A program made the translations under genes and the position numbers. Of a stretch of DNA of 38,221 nt, positions 1 through 7,871 are shown piece after piece. Location: assembly GCA_022615575.1 (NCBI GenBank), contig JAKEGM010000063.1:1-38221 (forward strand), in the 5' to 3' direction. The notes beneath the pieces were generated by a model. It saw nothing but the letters and a program-made list of their open reading frames with translations, had not been told where the DNA came from and did not search any database. Source of the DNA: Planctomycetales bacterium (GTDB taxonomy: Bacteria; Planctomycetota; Phycisphaerae; Sedimentisphaerales; Anaerohalosphaeraceae). Numbering within the stretch: position 1 is the stretch's first letter; each line of letters starts with the position of its first letter.

Positions 1-1
1 C

Positions 2-295
2 CTGCACCATGTGCCGATTGTGGATGGAACCCTTCCGCATCCGGTCATCGGCAAATGCCGTGCAACGCAGGTAACGCTGCTGCCGGCCAGTCCGGGAACC
101 GGTGTGATCGCCGGTTCGGCGGCCCGGTCCGTGCTGGAATACACCGGCGTTCGCAACGTTCTGACCAAGGTGTACGGAAGCCGTTCGGCCAAGAATGTAG
201 TCAAGGCGGTCATGGACGGCTTAATGAAACTTCGTGACAAAGAAACTGTCGAAGCTCTGCGCGGCGTAGAGGTCGAAGTCGAAAAAAGGTGGTGA
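2..295 (+). CDS. rpsE: 30S ribosomal protein S5, C-terminal part
   Basis: This is the 3' part of rpsE; the frame is open to the window edge, so the start lies outside. S5 sits in the small subunit body and contributes to decoding accuracy and mRNA unwinding. The visible part is the C-terminal S5 domain. It shows the family run GTLPHPVIGKCRATQVTLLP, then PGTGVIAG, and the helix LEYTGVRNVLTKVYGS followed by NVVKAVMDGL. The C-terminus is short and charged. The next gene, rplO, begins 7 bases downstream. In many bacteria rpmD (L30) lies between these two genes, but here there is no room for it. Confidence 0.97.
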   Translation: MHHVPIVDGTLPHPVIGKCRATQVTLLPASPGTGVIAGSAARSVLEYTGVRNVLTKVYGSRSAKNVVKAVMDGLMKLRDKETVEALRGVEVEVEKRW

Positions 296-302
296 TAACG
301 GC

Positions 303-752
303 ATGTTAAGCAATGAAATTACACAAAACGTCGGAGCTTATCCGAAACGTAAACGCATCGGCCGCGGAAAAGGGTCCGGGCATGGCAAGACATCCGGCCG
401 CGGTCACAAGGGCAATGCCAGCCGGTCCGGCGCATCAATGCCGCTGATGTTTGAAGGCGGCCAGATGCAGTTGTTCCGCCGCTTGCCGAAACGCGGTTTC
501 AATAATGCGCAATTCACAACCCGGTATGAGGTTGTGAATCTGTCCCAGCTGGAACGGCTTTTTACGGACGGAACCAATGTCGGTCTCAATGAGCTGGTTA
601 ACGCCGGCCTGGTGGGGTCGCGCAAATGTCGGGTCAAGATTCTCGGCGACGGGGAATTGACCAAGAAGCTCAACGTAACGGCTCACAAGTTCAGCAAGAG
701 CGCTCAGGAAAAGATTTCCGGCTGCGGCGGCTCGGCAAAGGTGGTTGCCTAA
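303..752 (+). CDS. rplO: 50S ribosomal protein L15
   Basis: L15 is a late-assembling 23S rRNA-binding protein of the large subunit. The 149-residue length is normal. The basic, glycine-rich N-terminal tail (KRKRIGRGKGSGHGKTSGRG) and the segment MPLMFEGGQMQLFRRLPKRG are family hallmarks. The C-terminal globular part carries the usual VKILGDGELTKKLNVTAHKF motif. An ATG start follows the rpsE stop by 7 bases, which suggests translational coupling. The secY start is 25 bases downstream, the conserved spc order. Confidence 0.98.
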   Translation: MLSNEITQNVGAYPKRKRIGRGKGSGHGKTSGRGHKGNASRSGASMPLMFEGGQMQLFRRLPKRGFNNAQFTTRYEVVNLSQLERLFTDGTNVGLNELVNAGLVGSRKCRVKILGDGELTKKLNVTAHKFSKSAQEKISGCGGSAKVVA

Positions 753-776
753 CGCCCTTACAGGGAAGGAAAAAGT

Positions 777-2141
777 ATGCTGGGAACATTTGCCAATGTT
801 TTTAAGGTTCCGGATCTGCGAAACAAGATTCTGTTTACGCTGGCGCTGCTGTGCATTTACAGGGTTGGCTTTCATATTCCGGTTCCCGGGTTTGATTCGG
901 CCAAAATCAGCCAGATTGCCCAGGAACGGTCGGAGGATTCCCCGCTGGGTCGAGCGGCGGATTATCTTCAGATGTTCACCGGCGGAACGCTGGAACATTC
1001 CAGTCTGTTCGGGCTGGGAATTATGCCGTATATCTCGGCCTCGATTATCCTGATGCTGATGGGGGAAATCATTCCGGCGCTGCGAAAACTGCGTCAGGAA
1101 GGCCAGACCGGATATAAGAAAATCCAGGAATATACGCGCTACCTGACAGTGCCGCTGTGCCTGATCAATGCGCTGATGTATATGAAAATGTTTGCCGGCG
1201 GCGAAGGATATATCTATCCCGGCATGAAAGTCCCGGCAATCCTGATGGGCATTGTGGGAATGACCGCCGGAACCATGTTTTTGATGTGGCTGGGCGAGCA
1301 GATTGATGAATATGGTATGGGCAACGGCATCAGCTTGATTATCATGGCCGGCATTCTGTCCCGGATGCCGTGGGCGGTTATGCAGGTCTGGCAGAATACC
1401 GAGCTGAAAGTCGGCGTCGAACCCGGAAAATACGGACCGGGAACGCTGGTGTTTCTGGTTGCGGCGTTTATGTTTGTCGTGGCCGGTGCCATCCTGATTA
1501 CCCAGGGGCAGCGGCGGATACCCATTCAGCAGGCCAAGCAGATGCGCGGTCACCGGATGTACGGCGGGGCGCGTCATTACCTGCCGCTGCGGGTCAATCA
1601 CGGCGGCGTGATGCCGATTATCTTCGCCTCCAGCTTGATGATGTTTCCGCCGATTGTGCTTGAACAAATCGCCCGAATTCCGGCCTTGGCCGGCTCGGTA
1701 GTGCTTCAGCAGCTTACCGAAGCGTTTGGTCCAACGGCGTTTACGTACAATGTAACGTTTATTGTGTTGATTTTCCTGTTTGCGTACTTCTGGACGACCG
1801 TTCAGTTTCAGCCCAAAGATATGGCCAAAAACCTGCGCGATCGGGGAAGTTTTATTCCCGGCCTGCGTCCCGGCCACCGGACGGCAGAATATCTTGAAAC
1901 CGTGATGGTTCGGATTACGTTCTTTGGGGCGGCCTTCCTGTCGATTATTGCGGTGGTTCCCAGTTTGGTGACCCAATTGCTGGGAGTTTCGTTTGCCGTG
2001 GCCTCATTTTTGGGCGGTACCGGTTTGCTGATTGTAGTGAGCGTGTCTTTGGATTTGGTACAGCGCATTGAAGCGAACCTGATTATGCGGAATTACGAAG
2101 GATTCAGCGAGTCCGGACGAATTAAAGGGGCCTTCCGATGA
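777..2141 (+). CDS. secY: Protein translocase subunit SecY
   Basis: SecY is the channel-forming subunit of the SecYEG translocon in the cytoplasmic membrane. The 454-residue protein starts with the typical cytosolic segment (FKVPDLRNKILFTLALL) and has about ten hydrophobic helices. Recognisable parts are the plug region after the first helix, IMPYISASIILMLM, GEQIDEYGMGNGISLIIMAG, the cytosolic loop QGQRRIPIQQAKQMRG, and the late loop with RDRGSFIPGLRPGHRTAEYL. A purine-rich site (GGAAGGA, about 764-770) precedes the ATG. The stop codon overlaps the adk start by 4 bases (ATGA), so the two are probably translationally coupled. Confidence 0.98.
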   Translation: MLGTFANVFKVPDLRNKILFTLALLCIYRVGFHIPVPGFDSAKISQIAQERSEDSPLGRAADYLQMFTGGTLEHSSLFGLGIMPYISASIILMLMGEIIPALRKLRQEGQTGYKKIQEYTRYLTVPLCLINALMYMKMFAGGEGYIYPGMKVPAILMGIVGMTAGTMFLMWLGEQIDEYGMGNGISLIIMAGILSRMPWAVMQVWQNTELKVGVEPGKYGPGTLVFLVAAFMFVVAGAILITQGQRRIPIQQAKQMRGHRMYGGARHYLPLRVNHGGVMPIIFASSLMMFPPIVLEQIARIPALAGSVVLQQLTEAFGPTAFTYNVTFIVLIFLFAYFWTTVQFQPKDMAKNLRDRGSFIPGLRPGHRTAEYLETVMVRITFFGAAFLSIIAVVPSLVTQLLGVSFAVASFLGGTGLLIVVSVSLDLVQRIEANLIMRNYEGFSESGRIKGAFR

Positions 2142-2812
2142 AATTGATTCTGTTAGGCCCTCCCGGTGCGGGAAAAGGAACCCAGTGCAAGCGTATTATT
2201 GAAAAATACGGGATGGCGCACCTGTCCAGCGGCGATAGCCTGCGTGCCGAACGGGCCGCCGGTTCCGAACTTGGAAAAAAGGCCCAAAGCTATATGGATA
2301 GCGGGGCGCTGGTTCCGGACGGTCTGATTATTGAGATGATGATTGCGGCGATTAAGAAAGCGCCGTCCGGTTATGTGCTGGACGGTTTTCCGCGGACGGT
2401 GGTTCAGGGCGAAGGCCTGGATGCGGCGCTGAAAAAAGCGGGCGAGCGGATTGATGCCGTGGTCAACCTGATTGTGCCGGATGAGGCGATTTTGTTGCGA
2501 ATGACCGGCCGGCGGAGCTGCCCCAAGTGCGGGGCCGTGTATCACGTTGAAAACCTCAAACCGAAGGTTGTCGGTCAATGTGATAAGGGATGCGGTCCTC
2601 TGGTACAGCGGCAGGACGATACGCCCGCAGTGGTTGCCAACCGGCTGAAGACCTACCATGAGCAGACAGCGGCAGTGGTGGGGTTCTATGCCCAAAAAGG
2701 CAATTCGATAATGGATATCGATGCCAACCGCGGTATTGACGCGGTTACGGGTGATATTTTCAGGAAGCTTGATGCCCTCAGCGGGTGTACATCTGGAAAA
2801 CGATGCCGATAA
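2138..2812 (+). CDS. adk: Adenylate kinase
   Basis: Adenylate kinase converts ATP and AMP into two ADP in the cytoplasm. The P-loop GPPGAGKGTQ is at residues 7-16, and the NMP-binding part contains SSGDSLRAE and LDGFPRT. The LID is the long form and carries four cysteines (CPKC at the start, then CDKGC), so a structural zinc is likely. The last cysteine pair has spacing Cx3C. The 224-residue length is normal for long-LID enzymes with a slightly extended C-terminus. The start overlaps the secY stop by 4 bases. The 3' end overlaps the map start by 10 bases. Confidence 0.97.
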   Translation: MKLILLGPPGAGKGTQCKRIIEKYGMAHLSSGDSLRAERAAGSELGKKAQSYMDSGALVPDGLIIEMMIAAIKKAPSGYVLDGFPRTVVQGEGLDAALKKAGERIDAVVNLIVPDEAILLRMTGRRSCPKCGAVYHVENLKPKVVGQCDKGCGPLVQRQDDTPAVVANRLKTYHEQTAAVVGFYAQKGNSIMDIDANRGIDAVTGDIFRKLDALSGCTSGKRCR

Positions 2813-3585
2813 CGCTTCGCAGCAGCAGAGAAATTGAGTTAATTCGCAAGGCCGGAATCGTCGTTGCGAATGTTCTTTCAAAATTAAAGGAACATGCAAA
2901 GCCCGGTGTCAGCACCGCTGAGCTGGACGATATTGCCATGGAAATGACTCGTCAGGCGGGAGCGGTAGCCCTGTTCAAAGGGGTGCCGTGTCCGCACATG
3001 AATCGTCCTTTTCCCGGCGGGATTTGTACCTCCATCAATGAACAGTTGGTGCACGGGATTCCGTCCCGACGAGTGGTTCTGAAAGAAGGCGACATTCTAA
3101 GCGTTGATTTCGGTGTTCGGCTGAACGGGTATTGCGGAGATGCGGCGACAACGGTTGGCATAGGAACCATTGCACCGGACAGGCAGAAACTGCTGGAAGT
3201 AACCAGCCGGCTGCTGGAAATTGCCATCGCGGCGATGGCGCCAGGCGTCAAATGGAGCACGATTGCCGGCTTGATGGAAGACACCGCCAAACAGGCGGGG
3301 TTTTCAATTGTCCGTGATTATGTCGGACACGGCATTGGAACCGAGATGCACGAAGACCCCAAGGTTCCGAACTTCGTCAGTCGGGAACTGTTGCGGGATG
3401 ACATCCTCCTGAGAGAGGGAATGGTGCTGGCGGTCGAGCCGATGGTCAACATGGGAACTGCCGGCGTCAGGACGCTGTCGGACGGGTGGACGGTGGTAAC
3501 GAAAGATAAAAAATGCTCGGCGCATTTTGAACATACGATTGCGGTGGTCAGCGGCGGTTGCCGGGTTTTAACCGCTGAACCGTAA
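2803..3585 (+). CDS. map: Methionine aminopeptidase, type I
   Basis: This enzyme removes the initiator methionine from nascent proteins with small second residues. The chosen ATG gives a protein starting MPITLRSSREIELIRKAG (260 residues), as in the family. A GTG 18 bases upstream is also open but less likely. Metal-ligand motifs are all present: DFGVRLNGYCGDAATT (two aspartates), GHGIGTEMHEDP (histidine), LAVEPMVN (glutamate) and the C-terminal FEHTIAVV (glutamate). The substrate-site histidine lies in VHGIPS. It overlaps adk by 10 bases and precedes infA by 33, inside the ribosomal operon. Confidence 0.97.
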   Translation: MPITLRSSREIELIRKAGIVVANVLSKLKEHAKPGVSTAELDDIAMEMTRQAGAVALFKGVPCPHMNRPFPGGICTSINEQLVHGIPSRRVVLKEGDILSVDFGVRLNGYCGDAATTVGIGTIAPDRQKLLEVTSRLLEIAIAAMAPGVKWSTIAGLMEDTAKQAGFSIVRDYVGHGIGTEMHEDPKVPNFVSRELLRDDILLREGMVLAVEPMVNMGTAGVRTLSDGWTVVTKDKKCSAHFEHTIAVVSGGCRVLTAEP

Positions 3586-3618
3586 TGGTAATGCGGGAAA
3601 TGGAATTTTAAAAGGCCT

Positions 3619-3834
3619 ATGGCGGATAAAGACGCGATAAAATTCGAAGCGAAAGTCGTCGAAGCCCTGCCGAATGCGATGTTCCGAGTGGAACTGGAAA
3701 ATGGGCACCAGATATTGGCCCATGTGTCGGGAAAAATGAGGATGCATTTTATCCGCATCCTGCCTGGCGATACGGTCACGGTTGAGATGAGTCCTTACGA
3801 TCTGACGCGGGGCCGTATTGTATTAAGAAACTAA
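3619..3834 (+). CDS. infA: Translation initiation factor IF-1
   Basis: IF-1 is a single S1-like OB-fold protein that binds the ribosomal A site during initiation. At 71 residues it has the usual size. The family core is complete: [20 protein letters not shown], then [17 protein letters not shown] and the end [14 protein letters not shown]. The arrangement map-infA-rpmJ-rpsM is the conserved join between the spc and alpha operons. Confidence 0.98.
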   Translation: MADKDAIKFEAKVVEALPNAMFRVELENGHQILAHVSGKMRMHFIRILPGDTVTVEMSPYDLTRGRIVLRN

Positions 3835-3852
3835 GAAACCGAAGGTGGTCTC

Positions 3853-3969
3853 ATGAAAGTAAGAAGTTCAGTCAAACGAATTTGTGAAAACTGCAAAGTC
3901 ATCCGGCGCAAGGGCGTTTTGCGCGTGATTTGCTCCGCCAATCCGCGCCATAAGCAGCGCCAGGGTTAA
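3853..3969 (+). CDS. rpmJ: 50S ribosomal protein L36
   Basis: This 38-residue reading frame begins [14 protein letters not shown] and ends [12 protein letters not shown], the standard L36 sequence. C11, C14, C27 and H33 form the zinc-ribbon site of the zinc-binding (C+) form. L36 binds 23S rRNA in the large subunit. The ATG follows a GGTGGT purine-rich stretch and lies 18 bases after infA. rpsM starts 41 bases downstream. Confidence 0.97.
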   Translation: MKVRSSVKRICENCKVIRRKGVLRVICSANPRHKQRQG

Positions 3970-4010
3970 GGGTGATAAACGAATAACGTTTCATAGGTAC
4001 AGGAGTTATT

Positions 4011-4394
4011 ATGCCGCGTATAGTGGGTGTCGATGTTCCAAACAATAAGCCGTCTTGGATTGCGCTGACCTATATCCACGGGATCGGCGCTTATACGGCC
4101 AAACAGATTCTTGCGGAAGTGGGGATTGACGGGGCGGTTCGTGCAGGCAAGCTGTCGGAAGACGAGGTCAGCCGGATCAGCCAGATTATCGACCGCGATT
4201 ACGAAGTGGAAGGCCCGCTTCGCCGCCGTGTTTCGCAGAACATCGTTCGTTTGAAAGATATTGCCTGTTATCGCGGGATGCGGCATCGCCGCGGACTGCC
4301 GGTTCGCGGTCAGCAGACCCAGAGTAACGCACGCACCCGTAAAGGCAAGAAGAAGACCGTAGCCGGAAAGAAGGGCGTAAAGGAACTGCGTTAA
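4011..4394 (+). CDS. rpsM: 30S ribosomal protein S13
   Basis: S13 lies in the small-subunit head and contacts the P-site tRNA and the large subunit. The 127-residue protein starts [13 protein letters not shown] and contains the helix-hairpin-helix run [15 protein letters not shown]. The conserved C-terminal part is [20 protein letters not shown], followed by [10 protein letters not shown]. The lysine-rich tail is typical. An AGGAG-like site precedes the ATG by about 5 bases. This is the first gene of the alpha-operon block. Confidence 0.98.
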   Translation: MPRIVGVDVPNNKPSWIALTYIHGIGAYTAKQILAEVGIDGAVRAGKLSEDEVSRISQIIDRDYEVEGPLRRRVSQNIVRLKDIACYRGMRHRRGLPVRGQQTQSNARTRKGKKKTVAGKKGVKELR

Positions 4395-4449
4395 TCGGTT
4401 GCCGCATAAACCGGTTATCAAAAGCAACAATCTTGGGAATCGATAGAAA

Positions 4450-4830
4450 ATGGCAAAAACTGTCAAGAAAAAAGTCAGAAAAAACGTTGTACGCGGGGTT
4501 GTCCATATCAAGGCGACCTTTAACAATACGCTGGTAACGATTTCGGATGCCGAGGGCGATGTGATCTGCCAGGATTCCGGCGGATCGGTCGGCTTTAAGG
4601 GCTCTCGCAAGAGCACCCCGTTTGCCGCCCAGAGAGCGGCGGAAAAATGTGCCCGCACCGCCATGCGGTCCGGACTCCGTGAAGTGGAAATCCGCGTCAA
4701 AGGGCCGGGGTCCGGACGCGAATCTGCGATTTCCGCGATTCAGCAGGCCGGGCTGCGAATTTCGTCGATTGAAGACGTAACGCCCATCCCGCACAACGGG
4801 TGCCGTCCGCGGAAACGCCGGCGCGTCTAA
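4450..4830 (+). CDS. rpsK: 30S ribosomal protein S11
   Basis: S11 is a platform protein of the small subunit near the mRNA exit site. At 126 residues it is of normal size. The family core reads [20 protein letters not shown], with [20 protein letters not shown] after it. The C-terminus is [19 protein letters not shown], the near-invariant S11 end. It lies 55 bases after rpsM and 52 before rpsD. Confidence 0.98.
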   Translation: MAKTVKKKVRKNVVRGVVHIKATFNNTLVTISDAEGDVICQDSGGSVGFKGSRKSTPFAAQRAAEKCARTAMRSGLREVEIRVKGPGSGRESAISAIQQAGLRISSIEDVTPIPHNGCRPRKRRRV

Positions 4831-4882
4831 TCAGGAAACCAAAACGAATCAGTAAGTTTTTAGATAAAGGAACCGATAAACG

Positions 4883-5515
4883 ATGTCACGATATCTTGGT
4901 CCATCATGCAGACTTTGCCGTCGGGAAGGCATGAAGCTGATGCTGAAGGGTGGCCGGTGCGAAACCGCCAAATGTGCGATTGAGAAACGCGAACGCAGCA
5001 TGGCGCCGGGACAACACGGGTGGCGGCGCGGACGAAAAAGCGATTACGCGGTTCGTCTCCGCGAAAAACAGAAAGTGAAGCGTTTTTATGGTCTGATGGA
5101 ACGGCAGTTTAAGGCCTATTTTCACCAGGCCGAGCGCGGCACGGGCAATACCGGCCAGGATCTGCTTCGGCTTCTGGAGCGGCGCCTGGACAATGTGGTG
5201 TACAAGTTGAACTTTGCCTCTTCGCGGAAGTCGGCGCGGCAATTGATTACGCATGGCCATCTCTGTCTCAATGGCCGCCGTGTGGATGTGCCGGATTTGC
5301 TCGTTAAGATTGGCGACAAGATTACCCTGAAGAACTCCGACAAGAGTCGCAAAATCGTTAAAGAGCATTTGGAAAGCAACCCGAATTTTGTGGTCCAGGG
5401 ATGGCTGCAGCTGGATGCGGCTAAACCGATGGCAACCGTCGTAGGGCTGCCGACACGGGATGATGTCCAGTTGGCGGTTGAAGAACAGCTTGTTGTGGAA
5501 TTCTGCTCACGTTAA
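4883..5515 (+). CDS. rpsD: 30S ribosomal protein S4 (zinc-binding form)
   Basis: S4 nucleates assembly of the 16S rRNA 5' domain and affects decoding fidelity. The 210-residue protein has an N-terminal cluster of four cysteines (C9, C12, C26, C31), the zinc-binding form of S4. This is followed by QHGWRRGRKSDYAVRLREKQ. The S4 RNA-binding domain contains RRLDNVVYKLNFASSRKSAR and LITHGHLCLNGRRVDVP. In several bacteria S4 is the autogenous repressor of this gene group. A foldable spacer lies directly downstream, before rpoA (5531-5595). Confidence 0.98.
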   Translation: MSRYLGPSCRLCRREGMKLMLKGGRCETAKCAIEKRERSMAPGQHGWRRGRKSDYAVRLREKQKVKRFYGLMERQFKAYFHQAERGTGNTGQDLLRLLERRLDNVVYKLNFASSRKSARQLITHGHLCLNGRRVDVPDLLVKIGDKITLKNSDKSRKIVKEHLESNPNFVVQGWLQLDAAKPMATVVGLPTRDDVQLAVEEQLVVEFCSR

Positions 5516-5530
5516 AATTTCGTAACCTTT

Positions 5531-5595
5531 GGTGAATACCGGATAGCAGCTTAAGCCGAACAGGCCCCAAACGGATGCTGCTGAGAACATTCACC
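5531..5595 (+). other. Nested inverted repeats in the rpsD-rpoA spacer
   Basis: The 100-base gap between rpsD and rpoA can fold into a two-tier stem. The outer arms are GGTGAAT (5531-5537) and ATTCACC (5589-5595). The inner arms are AGCAGC (5545-5550) and GCTGCT (5577-5582), extendable by one U-G pair. The structure ends 7 bases before the rpoA ribosome-binding site. No U tract follows, so it is not a simple terminator. A cis-regulatory or processing element is an inference. Confidence 0.4.
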
Positions 5596-5615
5596 TGATT
5601 ATGGGAGGCCGATAT

Positions 5616-6617
5616 ATGAGAATTACCTGGAGAGGTTTGGAATTGCCCACGCGGATGGAAAAAGACGAACTCGTCTCCGCGGGGAACTATGGACGATTCT
5701 ACATTGAACCGTTTGAACGCGGTTTTGGCACGACGATTGGCAACGGTCTTCGCCGGGTTCTGCTGTCTTCGCTGGAAGGCAGCGCGGTTGAATCCATCAA
5801 GATTGCCGGTGTGGATCACGAGTTTTCCTCCATCAAGGGGGTGATGGAAGATGTGACCAATATCGTTCTGAATGTCAAGCAATTGGTCGTTCGGCTTCAG
5901 GGCTTTCCCTCGAAAACCATTACGGTCAAAGCGTCCAAGGCCGGCCCCGTCAAGGCAGGGATGATTGAGTGCGACAGTTCGGTCCATATCATCAATAAGG
6001 ACATGGTGCTGGCCACGCTGACCGAAGACGTCAAGTTTGAGATGGAAATGGTTGTCGGAAACGGCCGGGGGTATTCGCCCGCCGCCGAACGGATTGCCGA
6101 GGCGGATCGCTTTGAGCAGGAACACGGGCGGATCGATATTGATGCGATTTATTCACCGGTTGTTCGTGTTCGTTATAAAACCGAAGACACGCGTGTCGGT
6201 CAGCGCACCAACTATGATAAGCTGATCCTTGAAATATGGACGGATGGAACGGTCACGCCGGAAATGGCGATGGTGGAAGCGGCCAAGATACTTCGCAAGT
6301 ATATCAATCCGTTTGTCCAATACGCACAAATCGGCGAAGAAACAGTTGAAGAAGAGGTCCATACGGAAGAGAGCGAAGCCGGTGTCGTCGATGCGGCGTT
6401 GGCGGGTAAACTGGCAATGTCGATTGAATCGCTGGATTTGACTGTGCGGTCAAGCAACTGCCTCGAAGCGAATCATATCCAGACGGTCGGCCAGTTGGTG
6501 AAGACGACCGAGGCCGAGTTACTGAAGATACGCAGCTTCGGCAAGACCAGCCTGCGTGAGATTCGCCGGAAACTGGCGGATATGGGCTTGACACTGGGCA
6601 TGATGGGTATAGAGTAA
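5616..6617 (+). CDS. rpoA: RNA polymerase subunit alpha
   Basis: RpoA dimerises to scaffold the core polymerase and contacts activators and UP elements. I chose the ATG at 5616 because GGGAGG (5603-5608) lies 7 bases upstream and the protein then starts MRITWRGLELP (333 residues). An in-frame ATG at 5601 lies just before that site. The N-terminal domain contains GRFYIEPFERGFGTTIGNGL and LRRVLLSSLEG. An acidic linker (ETVEEEVHTEESE) leads to the C-terminal domain with TVRSSNCLEANHIQTVGQLV and the helix-hairpin-helix run KIRSFGKTSLREIRRKLADM. Confidence 0.98.
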   Translation: MRITWRGLELPTRMEKDELVSAGNYGRFYIEPFERGFGTTIGNGLRRVLLSSLEGSAVESIKIAGVDHEFSSIKGVMEDVTNIVLNVKQLVVRLQGFPSKTITVKASKAGPVKAGMIECDSSVHIINKDMVLATLTEDVKFEMEMVVGNGRGYSPAAERIAEADRFEQEHGRIDIDAIYSPVVRVRYKTEDTRVGQRTNYDKLILEIWTDGTVTPEMAMVEAAKILRKYINPFVQYAQIGEETVEEEVHTEESEAGVVDAALAGKLAMSIESLDLTVRSSNCLEANHIQTVGQLVKTTEAELLKIRSFGKTSLREIRRKLADMGLTLGMMGIE

Positions 6618-6665
6618 ACGTATAAAAGAATTGGGATTTCCACGAAGTAAAAAGGATATGACAAT

Positions 6666-7088
6666 ATGCGTCATCGAGTTGCTGGACGTCAGTTAAGCAG
6701 AACAAGTGAACATCGTCTTGCGTTGCGCCGCAATATGGCCGCTTCGTTGTTTGAACATGAGACGATCTCCACAACACTGGAAAAAGCCAAGGAAGTTCGC
6801 GGCTTTGCCGAAAAACTCATCACCCTGGCCAAAAAAGGAACATTGCCGGCCCGCCGTCGTGCGATTGCCTTATTGAACAACCGTTCAATTTTTGCGGAAG
6901 AAGATGGTAAGATGGTCAAGAAGGGGACGGTCATCGGAAAACTTTTCAGCGAAATCGGACCGCGTTATCTGGATCGGGCCGGCGGGTACACCCGTATCAT
7001 CAAGCTGCCGAAACGCCGGCTGGGCGATGGCGGCCAGTTGGTGTTGCTGCAATTGGTCGAAATGGGCAAGGACAAGGCGGACTCTTAA
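6666..7088 (+). CDS. rplQ: 50S ribosomal protein L17
   Basis: L17 is a large-subunit protein near the exit tunnel. The 140-residue frame begins MRHRVAGRQLSRTSEHRLAL, the family signature, followed by RNMAASLFEHETISTT and TLEKAKEVRGFAEKLITLAK. The C-terminal GPRYLDRAGGYTRIIKLPKR and GDGGQLVLLQLVE are also standard. It closes the alpha operon. The HIT gene begins 57 bases downstream on the same strand, with no clear terminator between them, so read-through is likely. Confidence 0.98.
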   Translation: MRHRVAGRQLSRTSEHRLALRRNMAASLFEHETISTTLEKAKEVRGFAEKLITLAKKGTLPARRRAIALLNNRSIFAEEDGKMVKKGTVIGKLFSEIGPRYLDRAGGYTRIIKLPKRRLGDGGQLVLLQLVEMGKDKADS

Positions 7089-7145
7089 CAAACTGTCAGC
7101 GGCTTAGGCGGGAATGTTCAAAAACGGAAGGGAGTCGGTGTCAAG

Positions 7146-7583
7146 GTGAACGTTCAAACGTGCGTTTTCTGCAAAATCATCGCCGGGCAGATTCCCTGTA
7201 CAAAGGTCTATGAAAACGATGCGGTACTGGCATTTTTGGATATAGGCCCGATTAGCGATGGGCATACTCTGGTGGTGCCAAAGGCCCATACACCGCGGGT
7301 GGACAAAACGGATTCTCACACCATGGCCGCACTGGCACAGGCGTTGCCGATGCTGGCCGATGCCGTTCAACAAGCCGTCGGTGCCGATGGATACAATATC
7401 CTGTGCAACAACGGTCTTTCAGCAGGGCAGATAGTCGAGCATGTCCATCTGCATATTGTTCCCCGCAAGAAAAATGACGGCCTGTTTAACCAATGGCCTT
7501 CATTTCAATATCCACAGGGCAAAGCAGGGGCGATTGCTGAAAAAATAATCCAAAATCTGAATCTTTCAAGAGTACGGCCTTGA
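7146..7583 (+). CDS. HIT-family nucleotide hydrolase
   Basis: The 145-residue protein is a histidine-triad (HIT) enzyme of the Hint type, which hydrolyses nucleoside phosphoramidates and related adenylates in the cytoplasm. The catalytic triad is in EHVHLHIVPRK near residues 98-108. The N-terminal CVFCKIIAGQIP and the segment AFLDIGPISDGHTLVVPKAH are typical; the first two cysteines resemble the zinc pair of many bacterial HIT proteins. The start is a GTG with a GGAAGGGAG stretch about 12 bases upstream. Its stop overlaps the -35 box of the following tRNA promoter. The physiological substrate cannot be told from sequence. Confidence 0.93.
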   Translation: MNVQTCVFCKIIAGQIPCTKVYENDAVLAFLDIGPISDGHTLVVPKAHTPRVDKTDSHTMAALAQALPMLADAVQQAVGADGYNILCNNGLSAGQIVEHVHLHIVPRKKNDGLFNQWPSFQYPQGKAGAIAEKIIQNLNLSRVRP

Positions 7584-7608
7584 TAGATGGCGGTGTTTAT
7601 GCTATAAG
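7580..7608 (+). promoter_or_regulatory. Sigma-70-type promoter of the initiator tRNA
   Basis: TTGATA (7580-7585), a 17-base spacer and TATAAG (7603-7608) give a near-consensus housekeeping promoter. Each hexamer has five of six matches. The expected start is about 7615, a few bases before the mature tRNA. The -35 box overlaps the stop codon of the HIT gene. Confidence 0.7.
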
Positions 7609-7622
7609 GAACGAAAACTTGT

Positions 7623-7696
<74 letters not shown>

Positions 7697-7709
7697 ATAC
7701 ATTGTAAAT

Positions 7710-7743
7710 AAAGGACTTGCAGTAAATTGCGAGTCCTTTTTTT
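7710..7743 (+). terminator. Rho-independent terminator after the tRNA
   Basis: AAAGGACTTGC (7710-7720) pairs with GCGAGTCCTTT (7729-7739), an 11-bp stem with one G-U pair and an 8-base loop. A run of T residues (7737-7743) follows directly. It ends the short tRNA transcript. Confidence 0.9.
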
Positions 7744-7782
7744 GTTTCTTTTGGGTCATCTTGTCACCGTAACCAAATTTGA

Positions 7783-7811
7783 TTGACGCTCTGTACGGTG
7801 TTTGTTAAAGT
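7783..7811 (+). promoter_or_regulatory. Sigma-70-type promoter for the gcv operon
   Basis: TTGACG (7783-7788), a 17-base spacer and TAAAGT (7806-7811) lie 60 bases before the gcvT ATG. The -35 box has five of six consensus bases and the -10 box four. The leader, about 55 bases, is too short for a glycine riboswitch, and no such motif was seen. Confidence 0.6.
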
Positions 7812-7871
7812 AACCGGAGTATTAGATGCTTTTTCAGACAGATTTCGAATTTGTTTTTCAAGGTTTTAAAA

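Noticed and set aside
435-1976. A 513-codon frame on the minus strand across rplO and secY
   Set aside because: It is antisense to two clear conserved genes, has the low-complexity H/Q/N/R composition of a codon-bias shadow and no recognisable domain.
7744-7871. Possible glycine riboswitch upstream of gcvT
   Set aside because: The gap between the tRNA terminator and gcvT is about 128 bases including the promoter, too short for even one aptamer plus expression platform, and no aptamer core was seen.
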